Of a stretch of 64,000 bases of DNA, positions 22,620-31,831 are shown piece after piece. Every line of letters begins with the position of its first letter. The first letter of the stretch is position 1. The notes under the pieces were generated by a model. The model searched no databases. It was not told the DNA's origin and worked only from the letters and a program-made list of their open reading frames with translations. The stretch lies in assembly GCA_905178155.1 (NCBI GenBank), contig CAJINV010000022.1, positions 565,799 to 629,798 of the forward strand, written 5' to 3'. A program made the translations under genes and the position numbers. Source of the stretch: Amoebophrya sp. A120 (taxonomy: Eukaryota > Sar > Dinophyceae > Syndiniales > Amoebophryaceae).

Positions 22620-23101
22620 TTTTCACAAACTGGGACGCGAATGCCACTGAGATGAGAAGGCGTGGCCTCAACGGAAAATTAGCGCACTGCTATCCCCGAG
22701 GTCAGAGGGTCTGTGACTCACGATGTCACTCCCGCCTGCGCCCTGGCGATGTCAGTGTCGTCCGTACAGCAATATTTATACACGGAAGTAGAATTATGCA
22801 CATGGGCGTGACGCCTTCTGCTATTTTGTAGCGACTTATCTTGCAGTTAATCTTTTTGCTTTTCAAAAAAAAATATTTGCTTTGTAATGCGGAAACTCAG
22901 ATTTTCCGTGGTTTTTGTGACAAAATCCTTCAAAATTTGTTTTACACAAAGAGAAACCAATAAAAAAATAGAAAAAAAAAATTGTACAGAAATGCGATTG
23001 CAACCAATGAAACGAGATTATACAAAACTTGAATTGTACATTGCGAACTGATATAAATGTGTTTGAAAGTAATTATTTGAAATTGACCACCGCCGCACTA
23101 T
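22620..23101 (-). other. Noncoding gap between copia gag and pol
   Basis: 482 nt, AT-rich, without a long ORF. It could hold an internal promoter, a splice acceptor or a translation-initiation signal for pol. No introner termini recognised. Confidence 0.6.
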
Positions 23102-24502
23102 TCACATTTCCACCTTCTCAGTGGAAGTGCCCCGCGACTGACTGTTGTTGCGGCTTGTGGATTGCTGGTTGCGTCTGATGGTTCCGCTGCCCCGGTTCTG
23201 GCTGGTGTTGCGACTGGTGGATCGGTCCTGTCGCACGAATTTGTTGTCGCGGAATCGCCCACGACTGCGATTGTCGTTGCCCCAGCTCCAGGAACCGTCG
23301 GCGTTCCAGTGCCACGGGCGACCGTACTCGTTGTTGTTGCCGAACTGCGGCTTGGTGTTGTTTTGGTAGTTGTTGCTCCCGGCCGTACGAAAACCGTTGC
23401 CGGTGAATCCGCGCTGCTGTGGGCGGAAGCCAACGAATGCGGTGGCGCCAGCAGCCGCTTTTCCGGCGACGTCGGAAATCCGGTCCGCGAGGATGACCCG
23501 GATCGCGGTCTGCACGTTATTGAGGCGGAAGTCGCCCGCGATTCGTGTCAACAGACCGGTGACCTGGTGCGGTTCCAACTCACCAAGCACCGCCTTGATG
23601 AGATTCAGACCGTGGATCTCGTCGACGGAAATTTTCTCGACCTTTTTCCGCAGACGCTGGTACGTCTGGAGGTCGGTCTGCAGGTGATCGGAGCGGACCG
23701 TAAAGTTGGTGAAGCGCAGCCAGATGGATAGTTTTTCACTATTGCGCCCAGGGTAGATCTCGCCGTTGAGCGCGCTCAGGTAGTCGTCGATGGATTTGAT
23801 CTCCTTGTCGCGGATTGCGTCCTTCAACTCGACCACCTCGATGCTCTGCTTCAACTGGTAGATCAACGTCGAGAAGGGGAGACTACCGGCTACGACGCCG
23901 AAATACTCCCGCACGTCGGTTTCGTACGCGTCGATATCGACCTGATGGCACCGGATATCGTAATCGTCGATCTGGCTACTGTCCAACTTGAGTTTGGGCA
24001 CGGAGAGCTTGGTCGGGTCGACTTGTTTCTGGTATCCGTACGAACTGTTTCCGCGACCAGCGGCCGCTGGGGTGTAAATTTCGTAGTGCTGGGTCCCCTG
24101 CTGTCCGTCGTCGGATTCTTCGGAATCTTCCTCAATTTGCTCCTGACTGCGGTTGGGTTTCAGTTTGAAGACGTCGATGTTCCCGGCGTTGTTTTCCAGG
24201 ATCTCGAGCGCTTGCTTCTTGAGCTCCTTGAGATTTTCCTTCGACAAGTCGGACGCCCCTTCGGTAGCCCGGATCTTGTTCGCCACCCGCGCTACTAATT
24301 TGAGAAAATAGTAGTCTTCGCCCAATTTCAAGAATTGGCTGCGGTTCTGGTCGTTCACCGCAGTCGCGCCGGCCTGGCGCGCGAAGATCTGCCAAACCTG
24401 GTCGCTGCTACCGCAGATGTAGATGTAGCGAGCGCTGTTGATGGTTGCGATGCCTCCCGCTTTGTTTTGCGGATGTCTGCTGTTCTGGGCTGGTGGCGGC
24501 AT
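23102..24502 (-). CDS. Copia Gag
   Basis: 466 residues, ATG at the complement of 24500-24502. Capsid-like central region with helical stretches (SIDDYLSALNGEIYPG, LNLIKAVLGELEPHQVTGLL). The C-terminus is Arg, Ser, Asn and Gln rich (repeats like SRNTSQNRG, SRNNSQSRG) and would bind RNA. No CCHC zinc knuckle, which most copia Gags carry. Assigned by its position between the 5' LTR and Pol. Confidence 0.8.
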   Translation of the reverse strand: MPPPAQNSRHPQNKAGGIATINSARYIYICGSSDQVWQIFARQAGATAVNDQNRSQFLKLGEDYYFLKLVARVANKIRATEGASDLSKENLKELKKQALEILENNAGNIDVFKLKPNRSQEQIEEDSEESDDGQQGTQHYEIYTPAAAGRGNSSYGYQKQVDPTKLSVPKLKLDSSQIDDYDIRCHQVDIDAYETDVREYFGVVAGSLPFSTLIYQLKQSIEVVELKDAIRDKEIKSIDDYLSALNGEIYPGRNSEKLSIWLRFTNFTVRSDHLQTDLQTYQRLRKKVEKISVDEIHGLNLIKAVLGELEPHQVTGLLTRIAGDFRLNNVQTAIRVILADRISDVAGKAAAGATAFVGFRPQQRGFTGNGFRTAGSNNYQNNTKPQFGNNNEYGRPWHWNADGSWSWGNDNRSRGRFRDNKFVRQDRSTSRNTSQNRGSGTIRRNQQSTSRNNSQSRGTSTEKVEM

Positions 24503-24591
24503 CTTTATTGCATGTAGTAGTAGTGACTTCAGGATGATAATCGAATGTGTTTTTGGGGATGGGGGTCTTTAGCAAGAGAGGCTCATAACTC

Positions 24592-24960
24592 TGTTGATCG
24601 TGTGATCTTGACCTCCCGAACACACTCCTTCTTCTTCTTCTTACGGGAAACAAAACGCGTCCTTTCCTGATTGTGTTTGCTCAAAACCTTGAGCCAACGG
24701 CTCAAACGAAAATTGTTGTTGTACATGTTTCAGCATGAGAGATTCGCTCTCCACCCGGTTCCAGGGTCTATCTAATGTTCTCTCTCAAAGAAAGAAGAGT
24801 GCGAATAAACTTTTCCCCAAAAACGAATACGAAAGATATTGGAAAAACGATGGATGCGACTAGTCGTGAAAAAACAGATACCGACTAGCGACGACCACGA
24901 TAAGCGAAAAAACAAGCTCTTGACCGATGAGAGATAGGTGTGAACACATTGTGAACAACA
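24592..24960 (-). repeat. 5' LTR of the copia element
   Basis: 369 bp, matches 18670-19038 throughout by eye. The 89-nt leader 24503-24591 follows on the sense strand. Confidence 0.95.
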
Positions 24961-24965
24961 ATTTG

Positions 24966-26226
24966 GACATGAAACGAGTTCGAGAGAATAGACTTGTATA
25001 AACTGAGTTCAACATAACTCGCCTGGCGTTGCAGGTGCTGCGACCATGCACGACGAAGTACTTACAACTTTATTTGACGACGACACAATTATTCTGTATG
25101 ATGGCGACACTTCTTTCAGAAAGCTGCCCATAGTACTTTTTTCTACCGAAGGAAGCGGAAACTAGTTTCTTCTGTTCATCCTTGGGGCTTCGTCACATAC
25201 TGCATGTTCTACTTGGCAGCACGCATAGGCTCAGGCTGGACCGGGGCATTACGAAGCACCTCCAGCGTGGGTGTGACCGTCTCCGTCATGATCATGACGA
25301 GCTTTACATATTACCCCATTTATTTTCCCGTACGGATGAAAAAACTTCTTTGCATGCACACCAGTATATCGTTTTCGTTCTTACATAAGAGGACCACGTA
25401 AGTCTAGCCTGACGCTTTTCAAAAACCCTTGAGTCAAGAAGAAGTGTGCACAACTTCTCCTCCGCCGGAGTCGAAGGAGTAGCGACTTCCAAGTGCTGCC
25501 ACCGAGAAATGTACAATTACAGCGACCATACACATAGAAAAAGCATTCCCAACTTGCGCACGATGCGACGTCCCATTTCGGATATCATTTTACTGACTTG
25601 AGGTCAAGGTATATAAAAGTGTTCCACGAATTTGATGGCAGCTGTTTTCTGCAGCAGCAGTGTCACTGCAACTTCTTCTGCACGCTCCGTCGAGATTCGA
25701 CGGAAGCAGAAGTCGGCTAGGCATCCTACCCCTAGGTTGTATCCCGACTACTAGGGACATGCGCTGCGCAACTTGCCATCTCCGAAAGTTCTGTTGTCTT
25801 CTCGATTACCTACACAAGAATGTTCCGGCGGTGTGGCACAATCAAAAAGAAGCCCCCGGCGACGGCTTGTTGCGCTGCTTTTGCTCTGTTCCAGAAGCGT
25901 TATATGAAATTTCCGTGATTATATGAAGAGGTGGACGAGGTACCGCAGTGGCTTTCTCGCTGTGCGTATCAAATGTCAGATAAAAGCTGGGGTTGATTTT
26001 GAAAGGATGGAGCCGAGCAAGAATGTTCTTAGCACAATGCAGAATGGCAAATTTCGATAAACCTAAAGATCTGAAATTCGAGTAAACCCAGAAGCAATGT
26101 TGCAAGGAAATTCCAAACTACATAAAGAACTGTTTGTGTAGTTGGTAGGTGGGAACATGTATTGACCGAAATTCGACATAGAATCTGAGCCCAAAACAAG
26201 AAGTAGATAAAAACACATTCAAGACC
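24966..26226. other. Intergenic region, no supported gene
   Basis: Continuation of the locus interrupted by copia, then the presumed 5' region of the RFC gene. Short ORFs only; TATATAAAAG at about 25610 is the one promoter-like string. No introner ends seen. Confidence 0.5.
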
Positions 26227-29200
26227 ATGATGCGCAGCAGCCTCGCGGAGCCTGCGGGGCAGCAGCAACGGGCTGGCAATCTCCGTCCCAGCGGTGTGGG
26301 TGGCATGTTCGGCAAGTTGAGTACCGCGGAACAACCACCCGCAAGACCGGTCGCAGCGATATCCCGCAAAAAAAAGCAGTCAGGTCAGATTTGTAATGCG
26401 AAAATACATACGAAGAAAAATCTCCTGTCACGGGCAACCCCATAGGAGGCTGTTCAGGATATTACGCAATAGTACCGATTCATCTTCTGTGTATTTATTT
26501 TTGCACTGCAAATATGACCTGCACCTGCCTGTCTTTTCCTGTGGGATAAGCGAAAACCTCGACCAAGCCGCAGAAGAACTGGGCGGAGAAGCACCGGCCG
26601 AAAAAACTGCAGAACATTGTTTTACGCGAACAGATATGCATTGCAAAAGTATCGTACTCATAGTAATTGCAAACATGCATCACAAATCTTGTTCTTAAGC
26701 CAAATCCGCATTACAAATTTTATTTTTCACGCTGAGGAAATTTGTATTGCATTTTTAGTACGAGTACGATACTTTTGCACAGGATAACACACCCGCAAGA
26801 CGTTCGAGAAGAGCATCGAACAGCCGTTGAAGATGCCCCACCTGCTCATGTACGGCCCCCCTGGCACTGGAAAAACCACCACCGCCTGGGCGTTCTTGTA
26901 CGAGTTGTTCGGGAAAAAAGCGGCGGGTCGCCACGTCAAGGCGCTCAACTCCAGTCAAGACCGCGGGATCAAGGTGATTCGGGAAGAGTATGGTCTGGGG
27001 AAAAACTTGTGCATTTTTGAAGTCGACGGGGAAGTACTTTTTTTTGCCGGTGATTCAGGAAGATCACTAAAGCAGGGTTAGAAGTAGAAGACGTAGCGCG
27101 TTTATTGTCACGCAGGAAAATAACCGTTGCTGCATGCGATCCATCACCGAAGATTTTTTGTGTAACCATAAAAAGCTGTTGGAGTCGCAGAAGGAGATTG
27201 AGGATTACAAACTTCACAGTACACAAATTTTCCCTACCATAACGCAGTGAAGCCCTACTGTGAGGCGGAAATTAACGATAGCAAGGACGAACCTGGGTAA
27301 GATCGGAAGTAGAATCCTTTCAAAGCTCGCAATCGCATGTTGACAAAAACAAGCGTTGCTACTGATGCGCCAAATGAATGACACACAGGGATTCTTCTTT
27401 CCATGTGCCCTTTGCAGTTACTTATTCCGGTATGACAAACTACTTTTCCAAAACAAAGACATCAATCCCAGGTACCCTAACCCGCGCTTGAAATTCATCC
27501 TGATGGACGAGGCGGACGCGTTAACGATGGAAGCCCAAGCCGCGCTCCGACGCGTGATCGAGGAAAACTCGGATAACACCCGCTTCATCCTGTGCTGCAA
27601 TTACGTGAACAAAATCATCGAGCCGATCCAGTTATGCAAGACATCAAAAGTATCATACTTCAAGAAAATGTGCATCACAAAGTACATTCCGAAACGGAAA
27701 ATAAACTGGCAGCTTGTGTGATGCTGATTTTGGAATAGAAACCAGATTTGATGTTGTCATGTGTAAAGATGGTCCACCAAGCTACTGGTAGTGCGAGTAC
27801 GATACTTGGTTTTCACATGATATCAGTCCCGTTGCGCCTCCGTGGCCTTCACCCCGTTGGCGCCGGACCTGCACAAGCTGCATTTGGTCAAGTATCAAAG
27901 TGAAAAAAGCCCCCACCCCACATCAAAACGAAATTTCTGATGCTGTATTTGCGTACACGAATCAGATTTGTCTTGCAGTAGGGGACTGCAGGCCGATATC
28001 ATGCCAGTGCGCAGAGGTTTTGGCCTAGGCGCTTAGCATGGGGAACGCCTATGCTGTAGGACCAACAGCATTACAAACCGCCTGCATAATGGGGCGGAGC
28101 GCATGCCGTTACTTTCTTGCAAGACAGACACGATTTGTGGTCACAAATCAGCATCGCAAATTTTTTGAGGCGTTCCTTTTCGATATGCGGAGGGGGGATT
28201 TTTCCTTACAATATCAAGATCTGCAAGGAGGAGAACGTCGTTTTAGTAGAGGACAATCTTGAGAAATTTTCCCAGTCCCAACTCCCGATTGACATGGTAT
28301 CCACTGCAAAAGTACGGTAAATTTTGTAGTAATTCGAAATTGATGCAATCGCGCATGGGGGGGTCAATCAGCAATACAAATTGCCGTTCTCGTCATGCGG
28401 AGCAAATCTGTCATGCAGCTACGAACACCAGTACGGTACTTTTGTCTAATGCATATATGGAGGAAGACTTCGACTACAATGACTGCAACAGCAAGATTCA
28501 AGAATTGAATTTCAACACCCCCTGCCTGGACTTCCTCGTCGACCTATGCGTTGCAGAAGTACTATCGTACTCGTAGAAATTGCATTCATGCATGACAAAA
28601 CTGGTTGTTCCTTAGGTAATGCACGATGACAAATTTTATTTGTCATGCTGCGAAAATTTATATGTAAAAATGCAATTACAACCAGTACGATAGTTCTGTT
28701 TCAGGTCCATACGACCTCTCCGATGGCGACTGCCGGCGGTCCATCACATTATTGCAGTCGGTCGCGAGCGTGTGCAGCCGAAAAGGCAAGGATGCAGATA
28801 GCACAGTGACTGTGGGAAGAGCCACGAACATGTTCGGCGGTGGGGGCAGCAACGCTCTTGCGTCGAGAGCTTCTGTGGCGGGAGCGGCTGCAAAGGATGT
28901 GAAGATTCGCGTCACGATATGACAATGGAAAATTCCCCATCTCCATAACTGAAACGAATATTTCTTGTGTAGCACGATTTGTGATCACAAGTCACCGATT
29001 GAGTCCTATGCTAGAAGGGAAGATGAGATGTTGTGACCTGTAGTTCTTTCTGGCTGGCGTGGAAAAGCTTTGCGCTTTAGCTTTACGCATGTTGACAGAA
29101 AGCAACTGCAAGCCGGAGGTAACAGCATGACAAATTACCTGCAATTGAGGCCGCAACTTCGTCTGTTGGACTTCTAGCAATACCGGTCGATTTGCGTACG

Positions 29201-30953
29201 GAAGAAATCCAGCATCACAAATTTCCTTTTCAATATGGGGAAGGGGGATAATTCTTCCTCAGGATACAGAAAGCCAGATCTGGTCCAGGTTTCTAACTCG
29301 CTGGAGGAACCGAAACTGCAAGAAATCGTGAATCACATCTTGTTATGCAGCGCAAATATACACGCATTTGTTGCTGGAAACTTGTAATGCTGGGGCGTGA
29401 AGAACAGTAAACGCTCTGCATAAATCTAAATACACAGCCAAGCAAGCATGACAAATGTTTGCGCGGCTTGGTGTTGCGTTTTCCGCATGACAAACTGCGT
29501 TTATTTTGCATGCCAAGCAAAAGCAGAGTCTCTTCTCGGACACGCGTCACAGACTCTTTAGTTGTCATGGCACCATACAAGCATATAGAAATAACCTTGC
29601 ATTCTTCCAGACCCAGACCAATATTTGCGGCGCATACCTGTACACCGAAACATTCGAAGAAGTGGAAAACGATGCGGAGTGGCTGTTGCGCAACGCTTTT
29701 GCGGTCCGAGCGGTGATCATCCCGATTTGGCAGGAGATCCGGAGCCGGGCGAAAAATCTCTTCTACAGCTATCAACCGTAAAAATGTCTGGGTCTGGAAG
29801 ATTCTGACACTTGTCATGCACGTTTTGCATGAGCCGTGATGTCTGTGATGCATGCCCTAGCATCACAGATTTTTTGAGAGCTTCTTGATGCCTATTTCGC
29901 ATGACAAATGCCCTCTCCGTGTAGCAAAAATTAAATTTTCTTTTGGCATTCATGCAACACAGATTTTTCTGGAATCCAAATGCAGCATCACAAGTTCCAT
30001 TCTTCCAGACCCAGACACTTTTACATTTGATAACAGCAGCGCGGCCTCGATGAGCCAGTTCGCGGGGTCTGGCTTTGCCGGGACAAAACGGGAGGACTTT
30101 TTGCCACTACAGTTTTCCAACTATGCATTGCAAAAGTAACCTACTAGTAGAAATTGCATGACAAATTTCGGCAAGTTGAAAAGTGGAATTTGTAATGCTG
30201 TCTTACCTTAGGAGGAAGATTTGTCATGCATATTTGCAATTACCTCGAGTGCGATACTTTTGCACAGCACACCAACCTACAGTGGACGAAAGTGGGGATT
30301 CTGATCGCGGAAGTCGATGGTATGGTGAACGCAAACGTCCCGACCGACGCGGTGTATCCCTATTTCCTGCTCACGTTGTACCTGCTCCTAAACTATCAAA
30401 TGCAAAAATGTCTGGGTCTGGAAGGTTGCAACCCAATTTGTACGTTGCGCAAGTGATAGTATATGTAGTAATAGTTAGTTCCACCGGTGGACATATTAGC
30501 ATGCTTAATCTCTCTCTAAATAGTGCAAACACGTAGTTCTCTTTTATTTTCTTTCTTCATAAAGTTCAAGTCGTTCTCTTCCCTGTGCTGTACCAAGGTC
30601 TTGTTTCCAGACAAAACACCAGACATTTTTGCATTTGATATGTACACGAAGCAGGAGATCAAGCCGGCAAAAAATCTGGCGGAGGTCGACTATGCTGTGC
30701 AAAAGTATCTGATACTCGTATTGCATGCATGCATTGCAAATCTATTCCCTAAGGTAAATCAGCATTACAAATTTTCTTTCTCATGCTGAGGAAATTTGTA
30801 ATGCATTTATACGAGTACGATTCTTTTGCAATGCATATCGACGATCACGCACTGATTTGGGCGCAGTACTCCGTGGGGGTGTCGAAGTATCACGACGAGT
30901 ACAATCCATATCCGAAGGAAGAAATGTGGGGAAACGAAATTGCGACTTTCTGA
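26227..30953 (+). CDS. Replication factor C small subunit (AAA+ clamp loader)
   Basis: Clamp-loader ATPase subunit that loads PCNA on DNA during replication. Spliced motifs in order: [19 protein letters not shown] (RFC box near the N-terminus), Walker A GPPGTGKT (26854-26877), [16 protein letters not shown], Walker [12 protein letters not shown] (27500-27530), SRCA arginine-finger motif (split by the introner at 27633) and [15 protein letters not shown] (sensor 2 region). Thirteen introners and one GT-AG intron were removed to get this, and each removal keeps the frame. The N-terminus (about 45 residues) is disordered. The C-terminus is longer than usual, ending [18 protein letters not shown], with a Gly/Ala insertion near 28830. 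Stop TGA 30951-30953. RFC small-subunit identity is firm; RFC2-type or RFC4-type is not resolved. Confidence 0.93.
26360..26548. mobile_element. Introner, family G, in RFC
   Basis: Direct repeat AGCGA (26355-26359, 26549-26553). Left TATCCCGCAAAAAAAAGCAG, right CTGTCTTTTCCTGTGGGATA, with CAGGTCAGATTTG against CATATTTGCAG further in. Only member of its family here. Confidence 0.9.
26635..26786. mobile_element. Introner, family B, in RFC
   Basis: Left TATGCATTGCAAAAGTATCG, right CGATACTTTTGCACAGGATA. Flanks ACAGA and ACACA. Removal gives [14 protein letters not shown] in frame. Confidence 0.9.
26989..27241. mobile_element. Introner, family H, in RFC
   Basis: Left TATGGTCTGGGGAAAAACTT, right AAATTTTCCCTACCATA. 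Removal of 26989-27243 keeps frame between VIREE and AVKPYCEAE. No exact direct repeat. Confidence 0.7.
27297..27417 (+). other. GT-AG spliceosomal intron in RFC
   Basis: GTAAGA at the 5' end, CCCTTTGCAG at the 3' end, 121 nt. Joining gives [14 protein letters not shown] and leads into Walker B. No inverted termini, so ordinary splicing and introners coexist in one gene. Confidence 0.85.
27633..27823. mobile_element. Introner, family B, splitting the RFC SRC motif
   Basis: Direct repeat CAGT (27629-27632, 27824-27827). Left core AAAAGTATCATACTTC, right core GAGTACGATACTTGGTTTTC then GATA. Removal creates [10 protein letters not shown], the conserved arginine-finger motif. Confidence 0.9.
27893..28213. 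mobile_element. Introner, family E, in RFC
   Basis: Direct repeat TCAAG (27888-27892, 28214-28218). Left TATCAAAGTGAAAAAAGCCC with CCACCCCAC; right GGAGGGGGGATTTTTCC ending CAATA. Confidence 0.88.
28298..28456. mobile_element. Introner, family B, in RFC
   Basis: Direct repeat ATGG (28294-28297, 28457-28460). Left TATCCACTGCAAAAGTACGG, right ACCAGTACGGTACTTTTG. Frame restored into EEDFDYND. Confidence 0.85.
28545..28711. mobile_element. Introner, family B, in RFC
   Basis: Direct repeat CGACC (28540-28544, 28712-28716). Left TATGCGTTGCAGAAGTACTA, right AGTACGATAGTTCTG. Removal makes [11 protein letters not shown]. Confidence 0.9.
28918..29266. mobile_element. Introner, family E-like, in RFC
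   Basis: Left TATGACAATGGAAAATTCCC then CATCTCCATA; right ATATGGGGAAGGGGGATAAT then CAGGATA. Removal of 28917-29270 keeps frame (KIRVT-KPDLVQ). No clean direct repeat. Confidence 0.75.
29344..29636. mobile_element. Introner, family A variant, in RFC
   Basis: Left TATGCAGCGCAAATATACAC; right CCAGACCCAGACCAATATTT ending GCATA. Flanks CTTGT and CCTGT. Removal shifts frame correctly into [14 protein letters not shown]. Confidence 0.82.
29770..30032. mobile_element. Introner, family A, in RFC
   Basis: Direct repeat ACAGC (29765-29769, 30033-30037). Left TATCAACCGTAAAAATGTCT, right AGACACTTTTACATTTGATA. About 92% identical along its length to the introner at 62492 in U2. Confidence 0.93.
30122..30271. 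mobile_element. Introner, family B, in RFC
   Basis: Direct repeat CCAAC (30117-30121, 30272-30276). Left TATGCATTGCAAAAGTAACC, right GTGCGATACTTTTGCACAGC. The right terminus is ACA instead of ATA. Confidence 0.9.
30394..30640. mobile_element. Introner, family A, in RFC
   Basis: Left TATCAAATGCAAAAATGTCT, right CAGACATTTTTGCATTTGATA. Flanks TAAAC and TGTAC. Removal of 252 nt keeps frame ([13 protein letters not shown]). Confidence 0.85.
30691..30837. mobile_element. Introner, family B, in RFC
   Basis: Direct repeat TCGAC (30686-30690, 30838-30842). Left TATGCTGTGCAAAAGTATCT, right TACGATTCTTTTGCAATGCATA. Removal leads into the final exon and TGA 30951. Confidence 0.92.
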
Positions 30954-31831
30954 AGTAGATAGGAACTGTTACGGAAGGGGATTTTTAGTCGTAGATGCTG
31001 AGCAGGACAATGAGCAGGTTAGCTTTTTATTTCTATAGGCCAAGACCTTGAACTTCAACTTCTACATGAGGCGTAGTTGTGCATTAGCCAGATTTGAAAA
31101 AGTGCAAGCGTACTAGCGAGAGTGAAAATGTCGAATCGTAGAAAAGCGTAGCGAGACCGAAGGTAACATGAGAGAAGTTTTTCGAGGCACCACAGATATT
31201 GGTGTCAACGCAGAGCAAGCGTACTTGCGATGAGACTGTCATGACCAAAGTTGTCAATGATCAGAGGATTTTTGGAAAAAGGAAAAAGGAAAACCCAACA
31301 TTGCTGCGATTGTCGAAGAACTACACGTTCCGTGAGGGATGATGAAGATCAGAGTAAAAGAACAGCAAAATGCTGCGTGAATGATCATCAACAAAAAATG
31401 ACTGTGCGTGGAAGAAAAGTTCTTGTGGGAAGATCATCTGAACAAGCAGACTAGTGACGATCGGAGTCAAGAAACTGTGATTTCATTGCCCACGACATCC
31501 CACGAGGACGAAGTGTACTTCTGACTCAGGCTCATGCTCAAATTGTCGTCCTATCGGACGTCGATTAGTCCCACACGGGTTCTTGATGATCACCAGGACT
31601 TCTGAAGGTTTTTGTTTTTTCATCCTCGCGACGTAGACGCACTGTACCAACTATACTTGAAGACTTTTGCGTTTCGCTTTATATATCATACAGCAAACGG
31701 CCGGAATATTTTTGAAATCCAATTTCCCGTCGCAGTCGCACCTGCGCAGTAGTACACAAAATCAACATTTCGTTTGGATGACAAACTACAACCTAAGATC
31801 TACTACTGGACGAAAAATTTTTGTCACAAAA
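30954..31831. other. Intergenic region, no supported gene
   Basis: RFC 3' flank and Q 5' region. Purine-rich stretches (GGAAAAAGGAAAAAGG near 31275), short ORFs only. A longer frame open from 31667 lacks an ATG until 31779. Confidence 0.5.

Larger units (their letters stand above)
18670..24960 (-). mobile_element. Complete Ty1/copia LTR retrotransposon
   Basis: LTR-gag-pol-LTR on the minus strand, 6,291 bp, flanked by target duplication ATTTG (18665-18669, 24961-24965). The two 369-bp LTRs begin TGTTG and end CAACA and look identical, so insertion should be recent. The pol order protease, integrase, RT, RNase H is the copia order. Both ORFs are open, so it may be autonomous. Confidence 0.95.

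Noticed and set aside
25605-25620. TATATAAAAG as a TATA box (also at 101-110)
   Set aside because: The copy at 101 is an intron end, dinoflagellate-type promoters usually lack TATA boxes, and no gene start follows closely.
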